Shown: positions 33,256 to 42,362 of the stretch, in pieces
How positions within the stretch are numbered: the stretch's first letter is position 1
Layout of the letters: each line of letters starts with the position of its first letter
From: JANNMJ01 sp031397815
GTDB taxonomy: Bacteria > Bacteroidota > Bacteroidia > Cytophagales > Hymenobacteraceae
Assembly: GCA_031397815.1 (NCBI GenBank)
Contig: JANNMJ010000196.1
Span: forward strand, 3,723 to 67,722
DNA length: 64,000 nt
Direction: 5' to 3'
The notes under the pieces: generated by a model
The model's database searches: none
Told to the model about the DNA's origin: nothing
The model's input: only the letters and a program-made list of their open reading frames with translations
Made by a program: the position numbers and the translations under genes

Positions 33256-36200
33256 ATGACTAAAATTCACCTATTTTCTCGGCTGGTGCCGGTGATATTC
33301 GGCGGCTCCCTGCTCGTCGTTTCGGCGGCGATGGGGCAAGGGGGGCCGGGTGGCCCCGGACCGGGTGTCCCCGGACCGGGCGGTCCTCCTACCGGCGGCA
33401 ACACCGACCCTAAAGTCATGGCCGTGGGGCCGGCGTACAATGCGTCGGCAGCGGCGCTGGGATCGGATGTGCAGTTTTTCTTCCGCAAGCCGGTTGTGCT
33501 GACGGGCGGATCGCCGCTGATGGTGCGCGGGGCGCAGAGCGGCGGCCGAAGTGGCACGGTCATCGGCTCGGGCACGCGGCAGGTTCGCTTCAATCCGACG
33601 CAGAGCTGGTTGCCGGGCGAAGAAGTAACCGTCGTGTACCGCTCGCTTCCGGGGACGGTGGATCATGCGGTGCCTCTCTCTGAGATTACGCAGCCGATAA
33701 CGTACCGTTTCCGGGCCGCCACCGCCTCCGCCGCCGGGCCACTGACCGCGCAAGCCGCCCCGATTGCTACGGGCATAAGCGCCCGCCAAGTGGAAGTAGC
33801 TGATCTCGACAACGACGGCGATATGGATATCGTCCTCGTCGGCACGGCCAGCGGCATCGGCCAAGTACAGGTATTGCAGCGCGGCGCCACAGGTTACACG
33901 CTGCTGACAACCCTCGTCGTGTCGGTCGACGCCAACATCGCCCTCGGCGATGTAAACAATGACGGACTGACCGATTTAGCCGTCTCCGACGCTGACGCAT
34001 TCACGGCCCTCGTCAAGATTTACCGCAACCCCGGCACTGGCGTTTTCACGACGGGCACCGGCCTTTCCTCGCAAGTGACCTTTGGGCCGGGCGCCCGGGG
34101 GATGCGGCTGGTCGATCTGGATTTTGATGGCTTCCTCGATCTGGTGGCCGTCAATTCCAACGGCTCTATGTCGGAACGGCTCAATGATGGCACTGGGCTG
34201 ATGAACGCCTCCAATGGGAGCAACATCATTACCCGAATCGCGGATGTGCAGACCGTGCTGCCGTATTCCACGGTCAATGGAGAGTATGACCGCTTTCTGG
34301 TGGGCACGCTCGGGCAGGTGAACATGTATAAAACCAATGGCGTGGGTGATCCGAGCGGGATATCCATGACCATTAACTCCACCAACGTGCCGGTGGTAGA
34401 TCTGGCCGCTGGTGATTTCACCGGTGATTCGCTGGCGGATGTGGTGATGGTGACGACGGACGGCGTGAAAGTGGCTACGCAGCAGCGTAACGGCAGCTAC
34501 TCCGTAGTGACGCTGCTGAGCAACACGTTCGTGCCGATGGCGAAACCGGGCGACCTCGACGGCGACGGCGACCTCGATATCGTGGTGCCGTTCCTGAACG
34601 GGGTGCTCGTGTTCCGCAACGACGGCTCCGGCTCGTTCACGCAGGAGCCGTTGATTCCGGTCAATGCGCCCAACAGCATGCCGAACGCCCTCGCCCTCGC
34701 CGACCTGAACGGCGACGGCACCCTCGATATCGTCACCGCCAATGAGCTGACGACCAATAGCGCGTCGGTGCTGCTGAACTCGGCGCCGAATGGCAGCCGG
34801 AGCGCGGTGGTGAACACCGTGCGGCAGCTTTCCGGTGATTACGACGATGTGACCGTGACCGGCTCCGGCACGCTCATCCTCGGCGCCGACCTCACCATCA
34901 CGGGTACCCTGACGGTTCAGAACGGTGGTACGCTGCGCCCGGCCGGTTACCGGCTACAAGGAGCAGGGGCCGTGGTGGTGCAGGCGGGCGCAACCGTCGA
35001 GGTGTATTCGGCGGATGGCTTGCGCACGACCGGCGCTTTCGGCGATGTGCAGAACACGGGGGCGCGCAGCTTCAGCCCCGGTGCGCGGTACGTCTATAAG
35101 GGCACCGAAGCGCAGCAAACCGGCCCCGGCCTGACGAGCACCGTGCTCGATCTGGTCGTCGATAACCCACAAGGCGTCACCCTGACGAACCCGACGAGCA
35201 TCACCCGCGCGGTGGTCCTCACGAATGGGAACCTGATTTCGAATGGCCGCCTGACCCTGTTGGGCACGGCCACGGGCACCGCCCTCGTGGTGAATACGCT
35301 GGGCGCCGTGGTGGGCAACGCCACGATGCAGCGTTACAGCAGCAGCGCCCTGACGGGCTACCGGCACGTATCGGCGCCCGTGAGCAACACCACGTTTGCT
35401 GACCTCGCCACGCCCGGTTTCACGCCCCGCGTGCAGCCGCTTTACAACACCAACCCGGCCGCCGTACCCGCCGCGAGCTACCCGAACATCTTCAGCTACA
35501 ACGAGACGCGCCTGACCGGCACCGGCGCCACGGCGGCTTTCGGACAGGGGTATATGTCGCCGACGGCGCTCACCGACCCGATGGCCGTTGGCAAAGGCTA
35601 CACGGTGTATCTGCCGCCTACGGCGAAGCCCGATTTCGTGGGCACGCTCAACACTGATACCATCAGCAGCGGCCCGCTGACGCGGGGTAGCCTGACGGAA
35701 TCGGGGTGGCATCTGCTCGGTAACCCGTACCCGTCGCCGCTGGATTGGGACGTGATTGCGTCCTCGTTCCCGGGCGCTATCAGCCGCGAAGTATTCGTGT
35801 TCCGGCCCACCGGCGGCAGCTCCGGCACGTACGTATCGCGCCTGAACGGCGTGAGCACCACCGACCCGAACGGCGTTTTGGTGGGTGGCTGGATTGGGGC
35901 GATGCAGGGCTTTTTCGTGCGTGTCAACACGCCCGGCACCACCAGCTTCAAATTCACCAACACGGCCCGGCAAACGAGCTTGCTGAGCACGGCCGCTTAC
36001 CGCACCGCCGCCATTCCGCAGGTGCATTTGAGCCTGACCGCTGCCGCCGATCCCGCCCAGACCGACTACGCCGCCGTGTACTGCGCGGCTGATGCCACCC
36101 TCGGCTTCGACGCTCAGCTCGATGCTGCCAAACAGCGGAGCGTCGGCACGGCGCCGTCGGTCTTCACGCGGCCCGTCGGGGCGCTTGATGAGCTGGCGAT

Positions 36201-36717
36201 CAATGGCATCGGTCTGCTCACGGGCGGCGCGGATGTGGTGCTGCCGATTGGCTTGGTGATTCCCGTGGGCGGCACGTACTCCCTCGGCGCCACCGCCGCC
36301 GACCTGCCCGCCGGCTACCGCGTCTTTCTCGACGATGCCCTCACCGGCACCTCCCACGAGCTGACCAACGCGCCGTATGCCCTCACGCTCCCCGTGGGCG
36401 AAGTGGCGCCCGGTCGTCTGCACCTGCGCCTCACGACGGGCGGCGTCCTCGGCCTGTCGGCCCAGCAAGCAGCCCAGAACCTCGCCCAAAACCTCGCCCT
36501 CAGCCCGAACCCGGCGCACGGGGCCGTGGTGGTGTCGCTGAGCGAGAAATCGACCGAAAACTCCACCGCCACCCTCCTCGATGTGCGCGGCGCGGTGGTC
36601 CGGACGGTGCGTTTCGGTGCCGGTGCTTCGAGCGTCAGTGTGCCGCTCACGGATTTGGCGCCGGGCGTGTACGTGGTGCGCGTCGGGAGCCGCACGAAGC
36701 GCTTGGTGGTTCAATAG
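33256..36717 (+). CDS. T9SS cargo protein with FG-GAP/VCBS repeats
   Basis: This 1153-aa protein has its start at ATG 33256 before a signal peptide (LVPVIFGGSLLVVSAAMG). A Gly/Pro-rich stretch and an Ig-like adhesion domain follow. At least five FG-GAP/VCBS repeats hold calcium-type loops (DLDNDGDMDIV, DVNNDGLTDL, DLDFDGFLDL, DLDGDGDLDIV, DLNGDGTLDIV). A long beta-helix-like and late GWHLLGNPYPSPLDWD region comes next, with a T9SS type A tail (LSPNPAHG..., LAPGVYVVRVG) at the end. It is probably a surface protein. The next gene is another T9SS cargo, 80 bp downstream. Confidence 0.88.
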   Translation: MTKIHLFSRLVPVIFGGSLLVVSAAMGQGGPGGPGPGVPGPGGPPTGGNTDPKVMAVGPAYNASAAALGSDVQFFFRKPVVLTGGSPLMVRGAQSGGRSGTVIGSGTRQVRFNPTQSWLPGEEVTVVYRSLPGTVDHAVPLSEITQPITYRFRAATASAAGPLTAQAAPIATGISARQVEVADLDNDGDMDIVLVGTASGIGQVQVLQRGATGYTLLTTLVVSVDANIALGDVNNDGLTDLAVSDADAFTALVKIYRNPGTGVFTTGTGLSSQVTFGPGARGMRLVDLDFDGFLDLVAVNSNGSMSERLNDGTGLMNASNGSNIITRIADVQTVLPYSTVNGEYDRFLVGTLGQVNMYKTNGVGDPSGISMTINSTNVPVVDLAAGDFTGDSLADVVMVTTDGVKVATQQRNGSYSVVTLLSNTFVPMAKPGDLDGDGDLDIVVPFLNGVLVFRNDGSGSFTQEPLIPVNAPNSMPNALALADLNGDGTLDIVTANELTTNSASVLLNSAPNGSRSAVVNTVRQLSGDYDDVTVTGSGTLILGADLTITGTLTVQNGGTLRPAGYRLQGAGAVVVQAGATVEVYSADGLRTTGAFGDVQNTGARSFSPGARYVYKGTEAQQTGPGLTSTVLDLVVDNPQGVTLTNPTSITRAVVLTNGNLISNGRLTLLGTATGTALVVNTLGAVVGNATMQRYSSSALTGYRHVSAPVSNTTFADLATPGFTPRVQPLYNTNPAAVPAASYPNIFSYNETRLTGTGATAAFGQGYMSPTALTDPMAVGKGYTVYLPPTAKPDFVGTLNTDTISSGPLTRGSLTESGWHLLGNPYPSPLDWDVIASSFPGAISREVFVFRPTGGSSGTYVSRLNGVSTTDPNGVLVGGWIGAMQGFFVRVNTPGTTSFKFTNTARQTSLLSTAAYRTAAIPQVHLSLTAAADPAQTDYAAVYCAADATLGFDAQLDAAKQRSVGTAPSVFTRPVGALDELAINGIGLLTGGADVVLPIGLVIPVGGTYSLGATAADLPAGYRVFLDDALTGTSHELTNAPYALTLPVGEVAPGRLHLRLTTGGVLGLSAQQAAQNLAQNLALSPNPAHGAVVVSLSEKSTENSTATLLDVRGAVVRTVRFGAGASSVSVPLTDLAPGVYVVRVGSRTKRLVVQ

Positions 36718-36797
36718 CGTCAATCGGTCAGTGTCCGCAGTGCCGGGTTTCCGGTGCTGCGGGTGCTACCCCACTCGCTCTTTTTCTATTTTTAGCG

Positions 36798-39665
36798 ATG
36801 CGAACGCGACCTAAATCCCTCCTGCTCGGCAGGGGGCGGAGAAGCCTTCTGCTGCTCCTGCTGGCGCTGCTGAGCGTCATTCCGATAGCGCGTGCCCAGC
36901 AATTTCAATGGGCCGACGCTATCTACAACCCGCCCGGCACCGGCTCGGCGTGGGTGAATTCGGCGGCCCTCGATGAAGCGGGGAATGCCTATGTCAGTTT
37001 CGGTGGAATCGGTGATTTGCGCTTCGGCGGAGCCGATTCTATTGCCCTCGACCCGAACCCGCGCGCCTTCCTGGCGCAGTACCGCACGGGCGGCACGCTG
37101 GGCTGGGTGAAGCGCGGTCTGACCGCCGCGCACCTGCTCACCAACGCCGAAGGCGATGTGTTCGCGACGGGCACCTTCTCAGGGCGCCTCGTCATCGACG
37201 GCACCACCCTCACCACCTCCGGCACCGATTATTACGCGGCCCGCTGGACGAGCGCCGGGGTGCTACGCTGGGCCGTGCAAGGCGGGGCGAGTGGCAGCGG
37301 CGGCGACCGCACGCCCGCCCACCTCGCGCTCGATGCGCTCAGCAACGTGTACCTGACGGGCCAGTTCAGCGGCGTATCAAGCTTCGGCTCGGGGGCGTTT
37401 ACGCTGACGCCCACGAGCGGCACGGGCGCCAATTCGTCGTCGGCGTTCGTGGTGAAGCTCACCGGGGCGAACGGCGCGGCGCAGTGGGCCGTCGGGACTG
37501 CCAACGCGGCCGTGGCGGGGGCTACCAGCCGGGGCCAACGCCTCGGCACCGACCAAAGCGGTCGGGTGTACGTGCTGGGGTTGTATGCCTTCGGAAGCGG
37601 AATGACCGGCCCGAGCGGCAGTGTGACATTTCCGGTGCCGCCGGGCAGTGCCGAGCAGCTTTTCTGGCTGAAACTCGATGCGGCCGGTCAGCCCGAAGCC
37701 GCCCGCGCCTTGCCGCTGCCGCCGCCGGGCACCGAGCCGGGCTTCGCCGTGGATGCCACCGGGTACGCCTACCTCGCGAACACCTTCCAAGGGACCGTCG
37801 ATTTCGGCGGACAAACCCTGACCGCCGGGGGCGGCGAAGACACGTACGTCGCCCGGTTCGACCCAAACGGCGTCCTGCAATGGACTAACCGCCTCGGCGG
37901 CACCACCCCGCTCGACCTCACCAACGCCACCGACCTCGCCCTCGACGCGCAGAACCGGGTAATGGTCGCGGGCTTTTTCCAGGGGCAAGCGGCCACCGGC
38001 ACCGGCCCCGCCAGCGTGACCTTCGGCGCCCCGTTCCACCCCACGCTCAACCCCGATTTAGACCCCTACCTCGCCGTCTTCGACCAGCTCACCGGCACCC
38101 CGCAATGGGCCTTGACCGGCGGCGGCGCGGCCGACGAAGAAGGCAGCCGGGTGGCGGTCAGCACCACGGGCAACGTGCTGCTGGTGGGCCGCACGCTGAG
38201 CGATACCGCGCGTTTCGGCGGCGCCACGGTGGGCGCGCTGCTGAACCCGACGCCGAAGGTTTTCGTGGCCTACGGGCTGTCGGGGCACAATACGCTGCGC
38301 GGGAAAGCCTTCGTCGATACCAACGCCGACGGCCTCCAGAACCCCGGCGAGACCGGTTACGCGGGCGGCGTTTTGGTGAATGTGCTGGCCGGAACCACCG
38401 TGGTCGCCACTGCGCGTACCCAGCCCGACGGCTCCTACGAGACCGCCGTGCCGCTCGGCACGTTCACGACTGCCCTGCCCGCGCCGCCGCCGCACCACAC
38501 GGTCGTGGCGAGCGGCCCGACCGGCACCACCTTCAACACCTACGGCAATCTGGCGACCGCCGCTACCTACGCCCTCCAACCGCTGCCCGGCCTTACCGAC
38601 GTGCAGGTACTCCTGACGCCGCTGAGCCGCGTGCGCGCCGGGCGGCTGGCGCCGTACCGGATTGCGTTCCGCAACGTCGGCACCACCACCATCGCCTCGG
38701 GGCAGGTGACGCTGCAATTCGAGCCGCTGCTGAACTACCTCGGCTCCACGCCCACGGCCACCCGCGCCGGCACCACCCTCACTTGGACGTACGCCAACCT
38801 CGCGCCCGGCCAAACGCGCTCGCTCGAAGCCCTTTTCAGCTTGCCCACCACGGCCCCGCTCGGCGATTCTATTCGGTGCGTTGCCACAATTACGACGCCC
38901 TTCCCCGACGCCACTCCGGCCGACAACTCCGAGGCGAACCGGCGAGTCATCACCGGCTCGTTCGACCCAAATCTCCTCGAAGTCAATTACGACGAGATGA
39001 CGACGACGCAGGTCGGCGGCGGCGAATGGGTGCAGTACACGGTGCATTTTCAGAATCTGGGGACCGACACGGCCTTCAGCGTGATGGTCATCGACTCGCT
39101 GCCGACCAACCGGCTCAACGTCGCGACGTTGCAGTTTCAATCGTCGTCGCACTCGCTCGTCTGGTGGACTCCCGGTCCGAACGGCGTCCTGACCGTCGAG
39201 TTCCCCAATATTCTCCTGCCGAATCAGGCGAACGACGCGATTCGCTCCAACGGGCACGTCCGGTTTCGGGCACGGCCGCTGCCGTGGCTGGCCATCGGGG
39301 AGCGGATTCAGAATCGGGCGTTTCTCTATTTCGACTACAATCCGCACCTCGCCACCAACACCGCCTCCACGCTCATCACCGGCGTGACAGGCCTGCCGGA
39401 TTCGCCGCTTTCGCAGTCGCTCCTCGCCACCGCGTGGCCGAACCCCGCCACCGACCACCTCACCATCGAAGGCTGGCTCCCCGACACCGGCCCCCTCACC
39501 CTGCGCCTCTTTGACGCGGCCGGGCGGACCGTCAGCACCCGGCAAACCCCCCACGGCGGCGCCATCCGGCAAGAGCTGGACGTCCGCACCCTACCCCCGG
39601 GCCTCTACCTACTGGAGCTGCGGTGCGGCGCCACCAAGCTCACCAAGCGCGTGGTCATCGAGTAA
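36798..39665 (+). CDS. T9SS cargo protein, paralogue of 7384-10206
   Basis: This 955-aa protein repeats the architecture of the protein at 7384-10206: signal peptide (LLLLLALLSVIPIARAQ), SBBP-type repeats to about residue 490, RGKAFVDTNADGLQNPGETG, a DUF11-like domain, the ITGSFDPNLLEVNYDEM / VHFQNLGTDTAF domain, and a T9SS tail (AWPNPATDHL..., LPPGLYLLELR). The two lie 29 kb apart, each near a sigma/partner module, which suggests duplication of a larger block (inference). Confidence 0.88.
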   Translation: MRTRPKSLLLGRGRRSLLLLLLALLSVIPIARAQQFQWADAIYNPPGTGSAWVNSAALDEAGNAYVSFGGIGDLRFGGADSIALDPNPRAFLAQYRTGGTLGWVKRGLTAAHLLTNAEGDVFATGTFSGRLVIDGTTLTTSGTDYYAARWTSAGVLRWAVQGGASGSGGDRTPAHLALDALSNVYLTGQFSGVSSFGSGAFTLTPTSGTGANSSSAFVVKLTGANGAAQWAVGTANAAVAGATSRGQRLGTDQSGRVYVLGLYAFGSGMTGPSGSVTFPVPPGSAEQLFWLKLDAAGQPEAARALPLPPPGTEPGFAVDATGYAYLANTFQGTVDFGGQTLTAGGGEDTYVARFDPNGVLQWTNRLGGTTPLDLTNATDLALDAQNRVMVAGFFQGQAATGTGPASVTFGAPFHPTLNPDLDPYLAVFDQLTGTPQWALTGGGAADEEGSRVAVSTTGNVLLVGRTLSDTARFGGATVGALLNPTPKVFVAYGLSGHNTLRGKAFVDTNADGLQNPGETGYAGGVLVNVLAGTTVVATARTQPDGSYETAVPLGTFTTALPAPPPHHTVVASGPTGTTFNTYGNLATAATYALQPLPGLTDVQVLLTPLSRVRAGRLAPYRIAFRNVGTTTIASGQVTLQFEPLLNYLGSTPTATRAGTTLTWTYANLAPGQTRSLEALFSLPTTAPLGDSIRCVATITTPFPDATPADNSEANRRVITGSFDPNLLEVNYDEMTTTQVGGGEWVQYTVHFQNLGTDTAFSVMVIDSLPTNRLNVATLQFQSSSHSLVWWTPGPNGVLTVEFPNILLPNQANDAIRSNGHVRFRARPLPWLAIGERIQNRAFLYFDYNPHLATNTASTLITGVTGLPDSPLSQSLLATAWPNPATDHLTIEGWLPDTGPLTLRLFDAAGRTVSTRQTPHGGAIRQELDVRTLPPGLYLLELRCGATKLTKRVVIE

Positions 39666-39854
39666 ACCTCTGCCGATCCCGGTTTGATAGGCCAAACCAA
39701 TCGAGCTTCTTCCCCCTTTAATTGACTGTTTCACCACGCCCGGCGTCCGCCGTTGGATAGAGATCCGACGGCGGACGTTTTGCGTCAGCCAACCGCGATT
39801 CCCGGATTCCATTCGATTTCGAAATTCATTACCCGCTCCCCAAATACCCCGGTG

Positions 39855-40250
39855 GGGTCTGACCCCACCCAGCTTGGGTCTGACTCCACCGGGTTTGGGT
39901 CTGACCCCACCCAGCTTGGGTCTGACCCCACCGGGTTTGGGTCTGACCCCACCCAGCTTGGGTCTGACCCCACCCAGCTTGGGTCTGACCCCACCCAGCT
40001 TGGGTCTGACCCCACCTAGGTTCCAAAAAAGGGCAGTGAGTTTGGGTCTGACCCCACCTAGGTTCCAAAAAAGGGCAGCTAGGTTCCAAAAAAGGGCAGC
40101 TAGGTTCCAAAAAAGGGCAGCTAGGTTCCAAAAAAGGGCAGCTAGGTTCCAAAAAAGGGCAGTGAGTTTGGGTCTGACCCCATCTGGCTCCCCAAAAAGG
40201 GCAGTGAGTTCGGGTCCGACCTCACCGAGTTCGGGTCTGACCCCACCGCA
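39855..40250. repeat. 21-bp minisatellite mixing two cassettes in one register
   Basis: Cassette A (GGGTCTGACCCCACC-) occurs at 39855 plus 0-7, 9, 15, 17 and 18 units of 21 bp. Cassette B (AGGTTCCAAAAAAGGGCAG) fills the other slots (40018, 40060, 40081, 40102, 40123, 40144). All fall on one 21-bp grid. It occupies most of the gap 39666-40272 between the T9SS gene and moaE. Confidence 0.9.
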
Positions 40251-40272
40251 TGCCACCCACTCTCGCCTGCCG

Positions 40273-40686
40273 TCAGGGGTGCGCCGCCACCCACGTCGTG
40301 CCGTCCTCGTACTCCTCTTTCTTCCAAATCGGCACCACTTCCTTCAGCGTATCAATAATGAACTGACACGCGGCGAACGAATCGCCCCGGTGCGGCGTGC
40401 TGACGGCCACCACCACCGCCACATCGCCGATTTGCAGCGTCCCTTTTCGGTGGATGACCACGATGCGCGTCAGCATCGGCCAGCGTTCCTGCGCTTGCTC
40501 GGCCACCCGGCGGAGCTGGTGCAGCGCCATCGCATCATACGCCTCGTAATGGAGCTGCACCACCTTCCGCCCCGCGCTCCGGTTGCGAATGGTGCCGATA
40601 AAGGCATTGACCGCGCCCGCTTCGGGCGATTCGGCCGCTTGCAGCGCGGCGGCTACGTCGATGGGCTGGTCGGTGAGGGCGATCAT
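40273..40686 (-). CDS. moaE: Molybdopterin synthase large subunit MoaE
   Basis: This 137-aa protein has the full MoaE length, with G-A-V-N-A-F-I-G-T-I-R-N near the N-terminus, LHYEAYDAMA, the late I-V-V-I-H-R-K-G-T-L-Q-I-G-D motif and HRGDSFAACQF, then WKKEEY near the end. With MoaD it transfers sulfur to precursor Z to make molybdopterin in the cytosol (known). It lies 81 bp downstream of moaD on the same strand with a palindromic repeat between them. Confidence 0.95.
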   Translation of the reverse strand: MIALTDQPIDVAAALQAAESPEAGAVNAFIGTIRNRSAGRKVVQLHYEAYDAMALHQLRRVAEQAQERWPMLTRIVVIHRKGTLQIGDVAVVVAVSTPHRGDSFAACQFIIDTLKEVVPIWKKEEYEDGTTWVAAHP

Positions 40687-40693
40687 AAGAAAA

Positions 40694-40772
40694 GGTAGCG
40701 GCGGCTCTCCGAGCCGCCATTGGTTAAGCCAGTCAACAAGTAAGCCCGGCGGCTCGGAGAGCCGCCGCTACC
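40694..40772. repeat. 25-bp perfect inverted repeat between moaE and moaD
   Basis: Arms GGTAGCGGCGGCTCTCC... (40694-40718) and its complement (40748-40772) are perfect over 25 bp with a 29-bp spacer. The right arm contains the moaD stop codon. Confidence 0.85.
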
Positions 40773-41010
40773 CCCCGCTAACCGGCGGAATCAGCGCGAT
40801 TTCGTCGCGCTCGTGCAGGCGGTCGGCGGGCTGTGCGTATTCGTTATTGACCGCGATGGCCAGGCTGCGCAGATTGTTGAGCGCCGGGTAAGAGGTGCGC
40901 AGGTGCGCGAGCAGGTCGCCGACGGATTGCTCGGGGGGCATTTCGAGTGATAAAGTCGATTGACCGACCACTTCGCGGGCAATGCCGAAGAGTGCGATTG
41001 TAAGGTTCAT
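40768..41010 (-). CDS. moaD: Molybdopterin synthase sulfur carrier MoaD
   Basis: This 80-aa ubiquitin-like protein starts at ATG 41010 (NLTIALFGIAREVVG) and ends V-S-G-G, the diglycine that is adenylated and thiocarboxylated (known). The TAG immediately after the second Gly lies in the palindromic repeat arm. It is the first gene of the minus operon with moaE and diverges from moaA. Confidence 0.92.
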   Translation of the reverse strand: MNLTIALFGIAREVVGQSTLSLEMPPEQSVGDLLAHLRTSYPALNNLRSLAIAVNNEYAQPADRLHERDEIALIPPVSGG

Positions 41011-41122
41011 AGGGTTCCTGACGACTATAGACGACTGCCGCCCCCGCGAAGTACGTGAACACAATCGGCGCGGGTGCGTTTGGAGATCAGAATAGCCGCC
41101 CGGCCCCCATCTTGCCGCCCCC

Positions 41123-42136
41123 TTGACCCATTCCGCCCGCTCTGTGCTTTACGACAACCACGGCCGTCCGCTCGAATACGTGCGGATTGCCGTGACCGAC
41201 CGGTGCAATCTGCGGTGTTTTTACTGTATGCCGGAAGAGGGCATCGCCTTCGCGCCGCGTCAGGAATTGCTCACCTACGAAGAGCTGACCCGCGTCGTGC
41301 GGCTGCTCACCGAGCTGGGCGTCCGGAAAGTGCGTCTCACCGGCGGCGAGCCATTCGTGCGGCGCGGCCTGATGGAGTTTATCGCCACGCTCAGCAAAAT
41401 CCCCGGCCTCGACGATATCAGTCTCACCACCAACGGTGTGCTAACGGCGCCGCACGTCCCCGAGCTGGTGCGGCTCGGCATCCGCAGCGTCAACCTCAGC
41501 CTCGATACCCTCGACCGCCAACGCTTCTTCGACATCACCCGTCGCGATGAGTTGCCCGCCGTTCTCGCCACCCTTGATGCGCTGCTCGCGGCCGGTATCC
41601 ACGTCAAGCTCAACGCCGTGGTGATGGACGGCCAGAACACGCAGGACATTCTCCCCCTCGCCGTCCTCACCCGCGACCTGCCGCTCAGCGTCCGGTTCAT
41701 CGAGGAGATGCCGTTCAACGGCGGCTCGCACATCACGCCCGCCGCCATTCCGTGGAATCACACGCGCATCCGGCAGCATCTGGAAGCGCATTTTCCGGGC
41801 CTGACCCCCGTTCCAACGGCGCCCGGCGGCACGGCGTCTGATTATTCTATTCCCGGTCACGCGGGCCAAGTGGGCATTATCGCGGCGTATTCGCGCACGT
41901 TCTGCGGCACCTGCAACCGCCTCCGCCTGACACCCGAAGGCGGCCTAAAAACCTGCCTCTACGACCAAGGCGTCCTCGATGTGCGCGCCCTGCTACGCGG
42001 CGGCGCCTCTGATGATGCCGTGCAAACCGCCCTCGCGGCAGCCTTTCGCCACCGCGCCGCCAACGGGTTTGAGGCCGAGCGCCTGCGGCCCACCCACCAG
42101 CTCAGCTTCGAGTCGATGGCGACGATTGGGGGGTGA
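41123..42136 (+). CDS. moaA: GTP 3',8-cyclase MoaA (radical SAM)
   Basis: This 337-aa enzyme has the radical SAM motif CNLRCFYC, the GGEP segment (RLTGGEPFVRRG), the C-terminal cluster motif CGTCNRLRLTPEGGLKTC and the C-terminal Gly-Gly. It converts GTP to 3',8-cyclo-GTP with MoaC completing precursor Z (known). TTG 41123 starts it; no ATG gives a better N-terminus before the SAM motif. Confidence 0.95.
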   Translation: MTHSARSVLYDNHGRPLEYVRIAVTDRCNLRCFYCMPEEGIAFAPRQELLTYEELTRVVRLLTELGVRKVRLTGGEPFVRRGLMEFIATLSKIPGLDDISLTTNGVLTAPHVPELVRLGIRSVNLSLDTLDRQRFFDITRRDELPAVLATLDALLAAGIHVKLNAVVMDGQNTQDILPLAVLTRDLPLSVRFIEEMPFNGGSHITPAAIPWNHTRIRQHLEAHFPGLTPVPTAPGGTASDYSIPGHAGQVGIIAAYSRTFCGTCNRLRLTPEGGLKTCLYDQGVLDVRALLRGGASDDAVQTALAAAFRHRAANGFEAERLRPTHQLSFESMATIGG

Positions 42137-42184
42137 AGTGCCTCAACGGACGGCTACACGGTTGACCGATAGATTTTTCGACTT

Positions 42185-42293
42185 TGTCATTGCGAGGAAC
42201 GAAGCAATCCTCGTTTGCTCGGTGCGAACGCTTATCCGGGTTGAGCAAACGAGGATTGCCACGTCGTCGCAAAGCCTCCTCCTCGCAATGACA
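42185..42293. repeat. TGTCATTGCGAGGA palindromic repeat, copy 2
   Basis: It begins TGTCATTGCGAGGA and ends TCCTCGCAATGACA. Its middle contains the pair GAGGATTG/CAATCCTC. Same family as 33039-33146. Confidence 0.75.
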
Positions 42294-42362
42294 AAATCTC
42301 CGGTAATTTTTGGCTGACCGCTTAATGCTGTGCTGGGTCAACGCTTTTAATGTGCCTCAGAA

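Noticed and set aside
34954..36723. Minus-strand open frames opposite the two T9SS genes at 33256 and 36798
   Set aside because: They are antisense shadows of genes with repeats and sorting tails.
39609..40698. Open frames across the 21-bp minisatellite
   Set aside because: They encode only the repeat translated in turn on each strand, and the plus frame runs antisense into moaE.
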